Of a stretch of 64,000 nt of DNA, positions 29,337 to 45,822 are shown one piece after another; the first letter of the stretch is position 1, and each line of letters opens with the position of its first letter. The DNA lies in assembly GCF_018446385.1 (NCBI RefSeq), contig NC_055989.1, forward strand, positions 129,855,004 through 129,919,003, read 5' to 3'. Below the pieces are notes generated by a model that did no database searches, was not told the DNA's origin, and saw nothing but the letters and a program-made list of their open reading frames with translations. Made by a program: the position numbers and the translations under genes. Source of the stretch: Zingiber officinale (lineage: Eukaryota; Streptophyta; Magnoliopsida; Zingiberales; Zingiberaceae).

Positions 29337-29903
29337 TTTGAGTCTGAAATAATATCAAAAGAAAGCAGTTAAGCGTGTTTGCTCACATCATTTAATTAGG
29401 AGATGGAGGTTGAGCAAGCGTACAAGCTTAACAATGAAGAAATTTCAATAGTTTAACACAATTGAAACTGTAGGTGCAATCAAATTAATGCCGTGAAAAG
29501 AACAAAGCTCAAACCCATATATTAGGTGACAAGAAAATTTTTTTTTAGAAGATTTCAACCAAGCATAAGTAACAATCAAATTCTTATAAAACTGCATAGA
29601 GAAATTATTGCCTATAGACTGTAGAAAACAATCGATGGCAGCATGTCATAATATAAACTTTCCAGACTAAAAAACAAAAAATAAAAATAACAACTACGAT
29701 CCAAAAGGAATGAAATCCGCATCACACATATAGCTTAACAACGAAAGGAAATACAAGCATCGCATCAGCTCATCACATATTTCCAAAATTGCAACATCGC
29801 GGAAATGAAAAGGCAAGGTTTTTCATATTGGATTTGAAAGGGAGGAGGGGAAAGGAAAGCAATTGCAGTACCAAAATCAAGCAAAAAGAAGCAGAAAACC
29901 CAC

Positions 29904-30090
29904 CCGAATCAACAGAGGCTCGCTGCTACCGGCGTCCAAGAGAATCGAGGAGCGGAGAAGGCGGCGAGGATCGGATCTAGGGTTTTGGGATTCGACGAGG
30001 AGAAGGAAGCAAGGCGAAACGAGATCGATCTGAGGAGTTGCGCAGGAAGAGAGATCCGACGATCGATGGAGGGACGAGATAATCCAATCA
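29904..30090 (-). promoter_or_regulatory. 5' UTR exon of the intact SnRK1 alpha gene
   Basis: The leader exon ends at a GTGGGT donor (29903-29898) and joins the acceptor at 29344, seven bases upstream of the start codon. The same arrangement is seen in the duplicate (donor near 37936). The transcription start is not visible; the upper limit is a guess. Confidence 0.55.
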
Positions 30091-30788
30091 TCGACGCGCC
30101 ATCGTGGCCACCGAAGGCTTCCCCGTCCAGATCGATTTGCGTTGCATTTATTTGTTTTGTTTATTGCAGGAAGGCGACACACTGTTGCCCTCCGCATGTC
30201 CATGACATTCGATTGGGTAGGTTTAGGCATGTTTACTTCGGAGGATGGAACTCATTTCTTGCTGATAAATAATTTATTAAGAAAATAAAAAGAGCACTCC
30301 TTTTATTTCGTAAAATAAAATTTTCCCCTTTTAAACATCTGTTTTTAAGTCTTACAAGCTAATATAAAAATAGGATTCAATTTTTTAATATAATTAAATA
30401 TAAAAATCTTTGTTTTGTCACACTAGTTAGTTGTTTTTTTTCCCCAACTTAACTTCAACTTCTTTGGATTCGAATTCAAAAGCTTTTTTAGAATTTACAA
30501 CGTGTTCCCTCTAATTTAGCACTTATGATACTAATACTTATTGATCAACTGGTAAGTCGACTAGATTCGTAAAGCATTTCACTAATATACGAGGATTTAA
30601 ATTTGTATAATTATACTACAGCGAGGAATTTAACCCTGTTACTCTTATTTTGAACGAGAAAAGTATCACCTCGTAAATTCTACAAGATAGCGAATGAACA
30701 ATATGTTCTACCATAGTTTTTATTGTTTTAATACAAACACAATGCATAACTGATGTATTCTACCTATTCCTCAAATAAATATGTGACA
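30091..30788. other. intergenic DNA upstream of SnRK1 alpha
   Basis: Promoter side of the intact kinase gene, AT-rich beyond 30270. It matches the region between the second kinase copy and phytoene synthase (about 38110-38830), so it belongs to the duplicated unit. No extra gene seen. Confidence 0.6.
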
Positions 30789-31825
30789 ATGGCACTTCAT
30801 GCATTCACTAAGATTGACTGCCTCAGAGAAGATGGCCTAACTAGAGATCTGCCATATGCAATAAGGCAGTGGCAGAGCCATAAGCTTCTTTGCTTTGCTA
30901 ACATAAGCTCGCTTAGTGTAATCATTCGATTCAATTTCACACAGCATCTGTCTATACAGTTGCAGAGAAGCCCAAACCTGCAAGAAACCATGATAAAAGG
31001 TGATGCAATAGTAAGCAACGAGTGGCACATTGGCTGTCTTGCTTCGATCCAAAAGGACAGTGGTCTGCTAGTGGAATTTGGAAAGTAGCAATGTGATCTT
31101 ACTGTAGGGATGTAAATGAACCAAACGATTCATAAGTTATTCAGAGGTCTAGATTTGAGTTGACAATTTTATCGTGCCAAGCTTGAGATTAAGGATATTC
31201 GGCTCGTGAACTCACAAATATGTTCGTTTATAGGGACTCGAGCTCAACTCATTTAAAAGGCTTGAGCACGGCTTGTTTAAATGGCTCGAGAACATGTTCG
31301 TTTATAGGTTCGTGAATTTGGACTCGAGCTTGGCTCGTTTAAAGGACTCGAGAACATGTTCGTTTATAAGCTCGTAAACTAGGGTTTGAGCACGACTCGA
31401 TTAAAGGGCTCGCGAACATGTTCAATGGTGTGTTGAGTTTGAAAGTTTAATGTAGTAATTTAGGATGTTCAATGATATGTTGAGTTTATATTATTTTAGT
31501 TGTTAGATTTGTTGAATATTTATTCAAATGAATTTTCGAGCTCGCTTAATAAGCTTGCAAAACGAGCTCAAAAACGAACTCGAACTCGCTTAACAAATTC
31601 GGCTCGTTAACTATGATAATCGAACTAATAACGAACCGAGCTCGAACTGTTCGCGAGCTTAGTAATTTCGAAATGAGCCGAGCTCGAACCTTATAATAAA
31701 AATTCGATTCGAGCTCAAGCCGAGTTCGAGCTCAAATATAACTTAAACAAGCCGAGCTCGAGCTTAATACTCTTCGGCTCGATTCAGCTCGTTTACATCC
31801 CTATTTTACTGGCTATCGCCTAGCA
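30789..31825 (-). pseudogene. orphan 3' fragment of a phytoene synthase gene (exon 6 and intron 5)
   Basis: Minus-strand copy of the end of the phytoene synthase gene at 38.8 kb. It retains [10 protein letters not shown], a shortened [20 protein letters not shown] with three residues deleted, then a frame change before the C-terminus. Homology continues through intron 5 and for about 15 bp into exon 5, and stops near 31825, where sequence downstream of the second SnRK1 copy begins. A hAT-type element (31105-31803) is inserted at the intron-exon boundary. It has no promoter or exons 1-4, so it is a dead by-product of the tandem duplication. Confidence 0.85.
31105..31803. mobile_element. hAT-type non-autonomous element, 699 bp
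   Basis: Starts TAGGGATGTAAATGAAC and ends CGTTTACATCCCTA, with clear terminal inverted repeats. Flanks are TCTTACTG (31097-31104) and TTTTACTG (31804-31811), a 7/8 match to an 8-bp target-site duplication. The interior repeats GGCTCGAGCTC-type words and encodes nothing. Same family as 6849-7584. It sits inside the orphan phytoene synthase fragment, so it arrived after the duplication or in the ancestral copy and was lost elsewhere. Confidence 0.8.
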
Positions 31826-31984
31826 GTATAAAGTGTAAAGCCATAGATGAAGAACGCGCTCTGTTCTATGAGCTTGGTGAGGTTCCAGCCATAGATATTT
31901 ACAACACTATTGCAGGATAAAGTTTCTCAATTTGCTCGAGTAAATTCTATATCAACTAAAAAGTTTAGAGAAGCAAGTAAATCG

Positions 31985-37499
<5,515 letters not shown>

Positions 37500-37936
37500 T
37501 TTGACTCTGAAATAATATCAAAAGAAAGAAGTTAAGCGTGTTTGCTTACCTCATTTAATTAGGAGATGGAGGTTGAGCAAGCGTACAAGCTTAACAATGA
37601 AGAAATTTCAATAGTTTAACACAAATGAAACTGTAGGTACAATCAAATTAATGCCATGAAAAGAACAAAGCTCAACCCATATAACAGGTGACAAGAAAAA
37701 AACTTCAGGAGATTTTAACCAAGCATAACTAACTTAAATTCTTATGAAATTGCACAGAGAAAACTATAACAGCCCCCCCCAAACTTCCTCCTGAACATTG
37801 CCTATAAACTGTAGAAAACAACTGACAGCAGCATGTCATAATAGGAACTTTCCAGACCAAAAAAAAATCACGATCCAAAAGAAATGAAATCTGCATCACA
37901 CATATATCTTAACAACGACAGAAATGAAACCAACCT

Positions 37937-38110
37937 GAGTCAACAGAGGCTCGTTGCAACAGGCGCCCAAGAGAATCGAGGAGCGGAGGAGGCGGCGAGG
38001 ATCAGATATAGGGTTTTGGATTCGGCGGAGAGAAGGAAGCAATTTGAAACGAGATCGATCTGACGAGTCGCGAAGGAAGAGAGATCGGGCAATAGATGGA
38101 GGCGCTACAA
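37937..38110 (-). promoter_or_regulatory. 5' UTR exon region of the broken SnRK1 copy
   Basis: Matches the leader exon of the intact gene (GAGAATCGAGGAGCGGAG on the plus strand in both) and ends in a CAG/GTTGG donor. The region up to 38830 is the upstream DNA shared with the other unit, plus a short (TA)n run near 38410. Confidence 0.5.
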
Positions 38111-38837
38111 GTAGATAATCCGACCATCGACTCGCCATCGTGGCCACCGACGCGCTGCCCGTCCGTATCGATTCCGACGAATCGGCCGGCGTATTATTAA
38201 TTTGCGCTGCATTTATTTGTTTTGTTTATCGCAGGAAGGCGAAGGTGACAGTGAGCTTTATGACGGCCAATTTCATTGCGATTATCAGCTTCATGTTTTT
38301 CTTTCGTAGGGTACAAAGCAAAGGCGTGATTTCGTAAAATAATTTTATTTATTTTTAATTTTTAATTTTATATAGGACGCCCCGAGTCGGACTCGAATAA
38401 TAATAAAAGATATATATATATATATATATAAATTATATGTGTCACACTAGTTAATTGTTTCTGCCCAACTTAAACTTCTTTGGACCCGAATCCAAAAGCT
38501 GCTTTAGATTTGAGAACGTGTTCCTTCTGATTCACCACTTATCATACTGATACTCCACTGGTAACTCTGCAAGATTCGAAATTTTTTTCACTAATATACG
38601 AGGATATAAATACGTATAATTATACAGCCAAGAGGAATTTAACTTTGTTACTCTTATTTTGAACGAGAAATAGTATCACCTCATAAATTAGATAGGATAG
38701 TGAATGAACAATCTGTTCTACTTCAACAATACCATACTTGTTATTGTCTAACATACAAACCCAATGTATAACTGATGTGTTCTACCTGTTCCTCGATAGG
38801 ATAGTGATGTACTAATTTACCAGCTTATGTTTTATCT

Positions 38838-39325
38838 TCATGCTTTCACTAAGTTTGACTGCCTCAGAGAAGATGGCCTAACTAGAGATCTTCCATACGC
38901 AACCGGCAGGGCCATAAGCTTCTTTGCTTTGCTAACATAAGCTCGCTTAGTGAAGTTATTGTAGTCGTTCGCTTCAATTTCGTCGAGGATCCGCCTATAC
39001 AGTTCTAGAGAAGCCCAAACCTGCAACAAGCCATGAGAAAAGGCAATGCAATAGAAAGCAATGAGTGGCGCATTGGCTGTCTTGCTTCCATACAAAAGGA
39101 CAGTAAGTTGGTCTGATCTTACCGGCCAACGACTAGCTTGATTGAGTTCGGTTACACCAATCTCAGCTTCTTGGAAGAACACTCTTGCCCTCTTGATTTG
39201 GTCCTTCATGAAACTCCTCCATTTGTCAGTCACCTTGCCATTAAAAATGTCCTCATCTGAAAGACCAGCCTGAGCAAGCTCATCCTGTGGCAGATAAATC
39301 CTCCCTCTACTAGCACTGAGAGTGA

Positions 39326-39356
<31 letters not shown>

Positions 39357-40976
39357 GAACATAAGCTCTAAGTCGATAACTTATTAAGGATCAAATTGAG
39401 GAATTTGTAAGAAATGATCATGACTTACTCTTCCCCAACATCCCTAAGAATGTTGGTCAGTTGGTTTGCAATCCCTAAAGCCAAAGCTGCACTGTACACA
39501 CTCTCTGTTGTCGCTTTCGACTCTTGTGCGATGCCCATCACAGGAACGCTCATCAATCCGACAGTTCCAGCGACGTAGTAGCAATAGAGATAGAGTTCGC
39601 TGAAGTTTTTATATCTAGATTTCTTTAAATCCAATCGCATTCCTTCAATCATGTCTCTAAATGGCTGAAAATCCAAACAGACAACAACAAGTTGTGTGCA
39701 TCGGTTATTTGATATAGTAGCTCCATTAAAACAATGCCTTAATAAAAGTTGAATGCGTGCCTGGATATCGACGGGGTACTTTCTAACGGTATCGGAAAGG
39801 GCCGCATCGAGCATGTCATATGGCTGGCCTGAAAACACATCCTCCAGCCTCGATTCCCATCGGTCTAAAGCAGTAGGTGTGATTTGTGAAGCATTTGGAC
39901 CATCTACAAGCTCATCGGTCCTCCTGCACCACACTGAACACATCATGGCAACGTTATGCCAATGCTGGTGTTTGTGTTAACAGATACAGTTTATCGAGTC
40001 GGTTAACAGAATCTGTTCTGTATTATGCAATAGTTTAATGGTTTAAGCAAGGCCGTTTTGGCATTGATAGCTTCGAAAGAACGGATCGAAACAAAAAGCA
40101 TCGAGTAGGTTGTGTTATACCATTGTTTAAGCAAGAACATGTGCAAACAAGCTATGTCTTATTCTAGCAACGTAGAATGCGATTTTGGCATGATTGTTGG
40201 GAGAAAAGGATCCAAACGAAAGCTTATAAACAACTGCTCTTCATATTCTAATGGATTATCTTGTCGTCTACTGACAGATTGTAGATGAATCCGAGCAATT
40301 AACTTATTAAAATCTCTCTAAAATTACGAAAAAGGAAATTTCAAAACAAATTATTGCATCAAGATTGCTTACCATAGATTGCCCAGATAGCCTTTCTTCT
40401 CTCAGGAGTCATGAGCAGTGTCCCTGAACGCAGGAGCACAGAGAAAGCACATCAGTAAGAGTAGTGGAGGTCAGGAGGTGCAAGTTCCATGAACCTCGAT
40501 TGCTCACCCAAGTAAAAGGTCTTGGCATACTCTGCGCAGACTTCTCCACAGCGATCGTAGGCATCCTCCAACAAGCCCAGTGATCCAGGAAGTGGCGTGT
40601 CCTGCTTCTTCGCATCGACGGCAATGTTCGAGGTCAGCTGCCTCTTCACCAGTGCGGCCTGCTTCAGAACTACGTCATAGACCTTCTGCTCCGAGGAGAC
40701 CACGATCTCCCCTCCGGCGCTCGTCAGCAGACTCGCCGCGCAGGGAAAAAGTGAGCTCTTTTCTGGCTCAAACCCCACGCAGGCGTACTTGGAATCAGCA
40801 TAGAGCGAGCGCAAGCTCCACCTTCGATTCCTTCTCTGGATCTCCCCGTCATGATTCATTGCAGGAAACGCAGGCAGCTTTCCCTGTGACCGATCCCCTT
40901 CTCGAACTGCTTCCAAGAATCCTAGTCCAACACGCGCATCCGCGGGAGAAACCATCCGCAGCAGCAAAGTTTCCAT
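38838..40976 (-). CDS. PSY: phytoene synthase, plastid
   Basis: Joins two geranylgeranyl diphosphate molecules to phytoene, the first committed carotenoid step, in plastids. Six coding exons on the minus strand fit in phase: 40508-40976, 40373-40423, 39761-39933, 39429-39664, 39123-39315 and 38838-39020, giving 434 residues, normal for plant PSY. The N-terminal 90 or so residues are Arg/Ser-rich and variable, as for a transit peptide. Catalytic Asp motifs are DELVD (180-184) and DVGED (306-310); signature text includes [27 protein letters not shown] and [17 protein letters not shown]. Intron 3 (39665-39760) begins GC and is 96 nt long and open in frame. A 5' intron is likely (donor near 41227, acceptor ending at 40983); if used, the frame continues upstream and a start at 41233 would add four residues (MEIE). 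The start at 40976 is the simplest choice. Confidence 0.95.
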
Positions 40977-41227
40977 CTCGATCTAAAAGGGTGATCGATG
41001 ATTACTTCGCTTTGTTTCCTCCCTGTCGGCTCCCTTTTTGGACAGGACCATTAAAAGGGGGGAATCTTTACCCTGAAAAAGAAAGAACGAACTTTGCAAA
41101 GTCCATGAAACTTGCAAACCCCGAAATCGAAACATAAACCAACCAACAAAGAGGGAGATAGCTTCTAAATCTGCTGTTCTCCACCTCGGCATCATAAAGA
41201 AAAAACACTCATCGACTCACCGCTTAC

Positions 41228-41530
41228 TTCCATCAAATCTGTTAAGTCGCCATTAGAGCTCAACTGGAGAGCTTCACTGGACTTCTCCCGCGTTTCCCCT
41301 CCTCCTCCGCTCTCCGTGGACTCTGGGTGGGGCGACGGCTTCCTGCTCGAGTGGGTGCGGGAGGGAGGGAAAGGTGGTGGAGAGGGACACGTCGATGGAG
41401 ACGACGAGGGGCGATCGCGCCATGCGAGAGTAGCGATAGGGTTATCACATGGATATTGTCGCGGCAAGTGCGGCGGGGCCACGTGGACCGCGTCGGAGGT
41501 GAGGCGGACAGCGGCTTGCGGAGTGGACAA
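41228..41530 (-). promoter_or_regulatory. leader and proximal promoter of phytoene synthase, with a G-box
   Basis: GC-rich region upstream of PSY. A perfect palindromic G-box CCACGTGG lies at 41479-41486, about 500 bp from the start codon. PIF and HY5 are known to act on PSY promoters through G-boxes in other plants; action here is inferred. Minus-strand frames are open through this region and in phase with PSY if the 5' intron is spliced, but their Ser/Pro/Arg-rich content has no domain. Confidence 0.5.
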
Positions 41531-41649
41531 TTTAGGACACGGCTGACATCACGACTTGAGACCGGACGCGCCATTTTGTGCACTGTTTTGCCGGTCGTGT
41601 TCGCGTATCGTGAGGTAGTCCCCGTGGTTGGCGTGCCAGGCGGGGCCTA

Positions 41650-43605
41650 AAGCCATCAATGATTAATGGCGACGCCGATTCCCACTTGACTCAGTGGAGT
41701 CGAGTGATTGTTACGCGCAAAGATATCTGCTTGCCAGGTGGAATTCTTTTGTTGGACAAATATTCGGGTTGAAAATTGGGTAAGATAGAAAGACAGATGG
41801 AAGGTTTTCTGACTGTAGCGTAACGGGGAGAGTTAGGTCTCCACTAAAGGCTGATTGGACGGGGAAAAGAAAATATATATTAATTGTAAAAATTACATTA
41901 ATGGGAAGAAAAATAATTTTCATGTGTAATGCTTAAATTTAAATTATGCACGTTAAATAATCAAGTGAATTAAATATGAGCCATGACTAAACGAGCGATT
42001 GTTAAAATGTCCCCGGACCACGTTTTAATCGTCAGACACTTCAACTGTTACCTAAATATTTATTATAGGATATTTATTTTTGATAAATTTAAGAATATTG
42101 GTAGTCTAGATGAATAATTATGAGTATTTTTTTTATTTATTCTAATAGTTAATAAAAAAATGTATGAGATCGTATCGATGATGTCTAAAATTAATCAATT
42201 TTGATGCGGTTATTCCTTCAACCCCCATGTGTTCCATGGAATAAAAATCATGTTGAGTTATCAATCACCTCAAGATGAGGTGTAAACACACGGAGTATCG
42301 TATCTTAGAGAGAGACTCAGGTCTAACCCAAGACACAAATACTCAAATACTCAAAGTTTGATTAAGTACAAATCCATTGCAATGATCTTTGTCTTGATTC
42401 TTGATCCTGACATTCTCTCCGATTCAATTTCTAATCCTGGTGCCTCAACTCCATCTCAGTCTGTGTTTCAGCTATGAACTCCCTCTTAGTCTTGCCCTCG
42501 ACAGTCGTCATTCTCTCGTCTGAGTCTTGGATCTTGACATCTTCTCAATCTCAGTTTCCGAGATCCTCTCAATCTCGGTTTTAGCTACTAACTCCCTCTT
42601 AGTTCTAGCCTCAATGGTTGTCATCCTCTCGTCTCAGTCTTGGCCTCAACAACTTGCATTTTTCCATCTCAATTTTAGCAACTGACTCTAACTCCAGTTC
42701 TTCTACATCTCAATCTGAGTGACCGACCTAGAGTGACCGACCTAGAGTGACCTAGAATCCATCTCTATCTCATTCTTAGCGAGTGATCCTGGCAACGTCT
42801 GCCTGGCTTGGCTCCAATCGCTGACACTACCCCCGCTCAGTCTTGGGTCCCAACTTCATCTACTCTCAAGGTCACTTTAAAATAGTTACATTCCCTTATC
42901 CTCAGATCTGATTCATACCTCACATGGCTTGCTTAAAATATGTGAAGGACGAGGTAGCCTTCTCATCATTAAAGATTATTCCTTCGCGAATATCCTAGAA
43001 CACATGACGCCGAATGAATGGAGAGGTAGTTATTAGGTTATCAGAATGAGTCTTTTAGATACTCTCCTTCAAACAAGTGACACATCATGAATATAATTGA
43101 AAGACAGCTAATGGATGTCGAATCTGGTCTCCTTACCGGCTCATACAATAATGATACTATGTCTAACATGAAGATGTTTTCTTGACAACTATATAAACAC
43201 TCACGAAGGTAATGATATAGGATTTCGATTCGCTAATTCTTCAACTCCACTATGTTTTAGTATTCTTCTCCATTTTCTTCCTTCAGCATAACACCTTAAG
43301 TAAATCCTTACTTGAACGTCGAAATAGTCTTGAGATCTGTCCCTCAGCCAGTTTGACCCTTTTTTCGAGTGTCTTTAAGGTTAGTTCATCCTCTTCACCG
43401 AAGACTCCCAAGGAAAAGCGTATATCATCTCATTTATTGACTGATGGTTTGACACTCTATGATATTTAGTTGGAACATATTCAAAGAACTGGATATCTAT
43501 AGATTCCTTTAAATTTGTTTTTAATTGTATTGAATGTTTCAATTATTTTAAAGGAATACATTTAATACAATTTTATTTTTTTTAACACAATTAATAAGCA
43601 AAATT
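41650..43605. other. intergenic DNA with unclassified repeat
   Basis: 41650-42180 is AT-rich spacer. 42190-43560 has mixed composition with short internal repeats (TCTCGTCTCAGTCTTGG, ACTCCCTCTTAGT recur between 42430 and 42660) and a TATA-like CTATATAAACACTC near 43190. This has the look of an LTR fragment, but no TG...CA ends or target-site duplication could be found. No gene recognised. Confidence 0.35.
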
Positions 43606-44315
43606 ATATATATATATATATATATATATGCGGCGATAATGGGGGCCCAACCTGCGTGGGTCAATTGTCGAGGTGGAGCTCAAAGTCAAGGTGGTCAACG
43701 CTAGGGTGTATAGTGCCCAAGCAGAGGCTGACTACAATGGCCAGTCGAGGCAATCAATGTCCGAGTGGGCCAACTGTCTAGGTCGAATAATACGGTAAGA
43801 TCGCCAGACGCTCAGTGTGGGACGACAGGACGCTGATGAGACTGAAGAGCTTGTTCGATCGGGAGAGATAAGCTACTACACCCAGTCACCGCAAGGAAGA
43901 ACAGTTGAGGCCGACAGAACGGAGGAGTCCCGGCCAAGTGGCTACACAGCTCGACCAAGCAGCGGGACCAGTGTCATATCTCTCGATATCCTTTTGGGAG
44001 ATAGTGCCGCTGACACGAGGCATGACCAATAGGTGGATCGTACGCCGGAAGTTTTTACTGTCTTGTCAGGAATATGCATGTCCTGTTAAGGTATGGTGTT
44101 ACAGATACTTTCTTGACAGGTCCTTTCATAGGACACATTGGAGAACATATCCACGCTTCGAGTAGCATGCATGTCGCCCACCAGGGCTCTCTATAAAGGA
44201 GGGTCTAAGAACCGACGGAGGTACGCGTTATTCATTGTTTGCGCTTGCGTTATTGTTGCTTCGCTTTTTTCTATAGTTCCGGTGACTGACTTGAGCGTCG
44301 GAGGGCTAATGCAGG
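43606..44315 (+). mobile_element. LTR-like fragment preceding the tandem LTR chain
   Basis: After a short (TA)n run (43615-43629) follows GC-balanced DNA with a TATA-like CTCTATAAAGGAGGG at about 44188 and GACTTGAGCGTCGGAGGGCT near 44288, words typical of gypsy LTR R-U5 parts in plants. It stops where the chain begins at 44316. Fossil fragment; limits uncertain. Confidence 0.4.
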
Positions 44316-45822
44316 TGATGCGGATGTGTCATAGGGCATAAGAGAGATTATAGAGATGGAGAGGGACATTTTTGTCATTCAGCTGGTTAGGGCTTTAAGT
44401 GAGGAGAAGGCATTGTAGAGAGGGAGGGGGCCTTGATGTTTTTTCTCCCATCGCCACCTGTTGGAACAGGGGTCAACGCCTCCGCCAAAGATCGCCGGCA
44501 CATCGGCAGTTCATATCCTTCCAGGTAGCTCCTAACCGACGCTACGCCGTCGCTGCCATCATCCTACGCCAGTGCCACTACCTCCTCCTCACGCTGCAGT
44601 CGTCGTCGCTCTATCCTTCATCGTCGGCGTGCCAACGCCGCCTTCGTGAGGATGCCGATCGTCGCTCCCCTTCTCCTCCTCACATTACTGTTGCCATCGG
44701 ACGAACTCGACACAGCTTCCAAACCACGGCTGCCTCACCTCTCTTCGATCCACGACCTTTGCCGGCCTTATAACGCCAGTGTCGTTGCCTTCCCTATCTC
44801 CCTCTCCTCTCGCTGGAAAAGGCCTCCTTTAATTTGCCGCCGCCCTCGCAACAACCCAAGCTGGGGTTACCTCGCCGCATCACCTCGCGTCGGCAACACA
44901 CAGGCCGCTTCTCCTCTCGCGGGAAGCCTCCTCTGGTGTTGGCTTCCTCTGGCGCTGTCGCCCTCCGATGCCACCTCCAGCGATAGCCACCGACCGACCC
45001 ACGCCCTTCGTCGGTGGCACAACGCCATCGTCGATGTTGGCACTCCTATCGCCAAATCTGACCATCCAGCGTCGCTGCCACGCTCGTGGCGTTTGTTAAA
45101 CCCACGATCCGCACTGTAATACACTTCGGACGTTGATTTGATATTCGATCTATGTCGGCGTATGATTTTGGCGATGATCCGACCCTCGAGCCACCGCTGA
45201 TCCGGCCTTCGGGCTACTGCTATTGCACTCTACCTTTGTGATCTGTGTTCTGCGCTGTGTGTTGTGTTCCTGCCACCTAGCTGCTGTGTTTCGTATCGCT
45301 ATTATGATTGTGAGTTACTGGTATTGTCCGGCCTGCGTGCTGTGTCCCAGCCTGAGAGCCGCTGTGGTATTCCGGCTCAGGAGTCGTCGTCATATTTCGA
45401 CCGACATGCCGCCTCTTGGATCCATGCTGCATCGAATTCCATGTCGTCGTCCCCAGATCCAGCTCCTCAGCTGCCTCACATTCGTCTACTTTTCAGGGTC
45501 GTGACAACTCGATCAACATCGCAACTAGCTTACCGATCCATCCGAGGGCGTTCTCCGGGGCTAGGGTACGTTACTCATCCTGTATTTATTTCATTGTTCT
45601 ACTATTATTCAGCTGTTTATATATTCATGGGACTTGCCTCGAGCATCGGGGTACCAGGGACCATGGCAACTCGGTCGCTCGCCACAGGTACTGTTGACCA
45701 GAGGACTTCTGACGACTTGGTTAACACAGAAGACTGCTCACCATCCGGGTCATGGAGATGCGGTCAACATTCCAGACACGTCATTCCGGTAGTTCCGTCT
45801 TCTTATATTCCTGACAAGATCA
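44316..45822 (+). mobile_element. LTR 1 of a gypsy-type tandem chain
   Basis: Starts TGATGCGG and ends AAGATCA, followed directly by TATTGGCGCCGTCTGTGGG, a primer-binding-site sequence typical of plant gypsy (Tat/Retand-like) elements. Length 1507 bp. The first half is GC-rich and open in several frames (Ser/Pro/Arg-rich, no domain). Repeated as LTR 2 and LTR 3. Confidence 0.8.

Noticed and set aside
40580-41137. 185-codon plus-strand open frame
   Set aside because: Antisense shadow of PSY exon 1, caused by GC-rich third positions; no domain.
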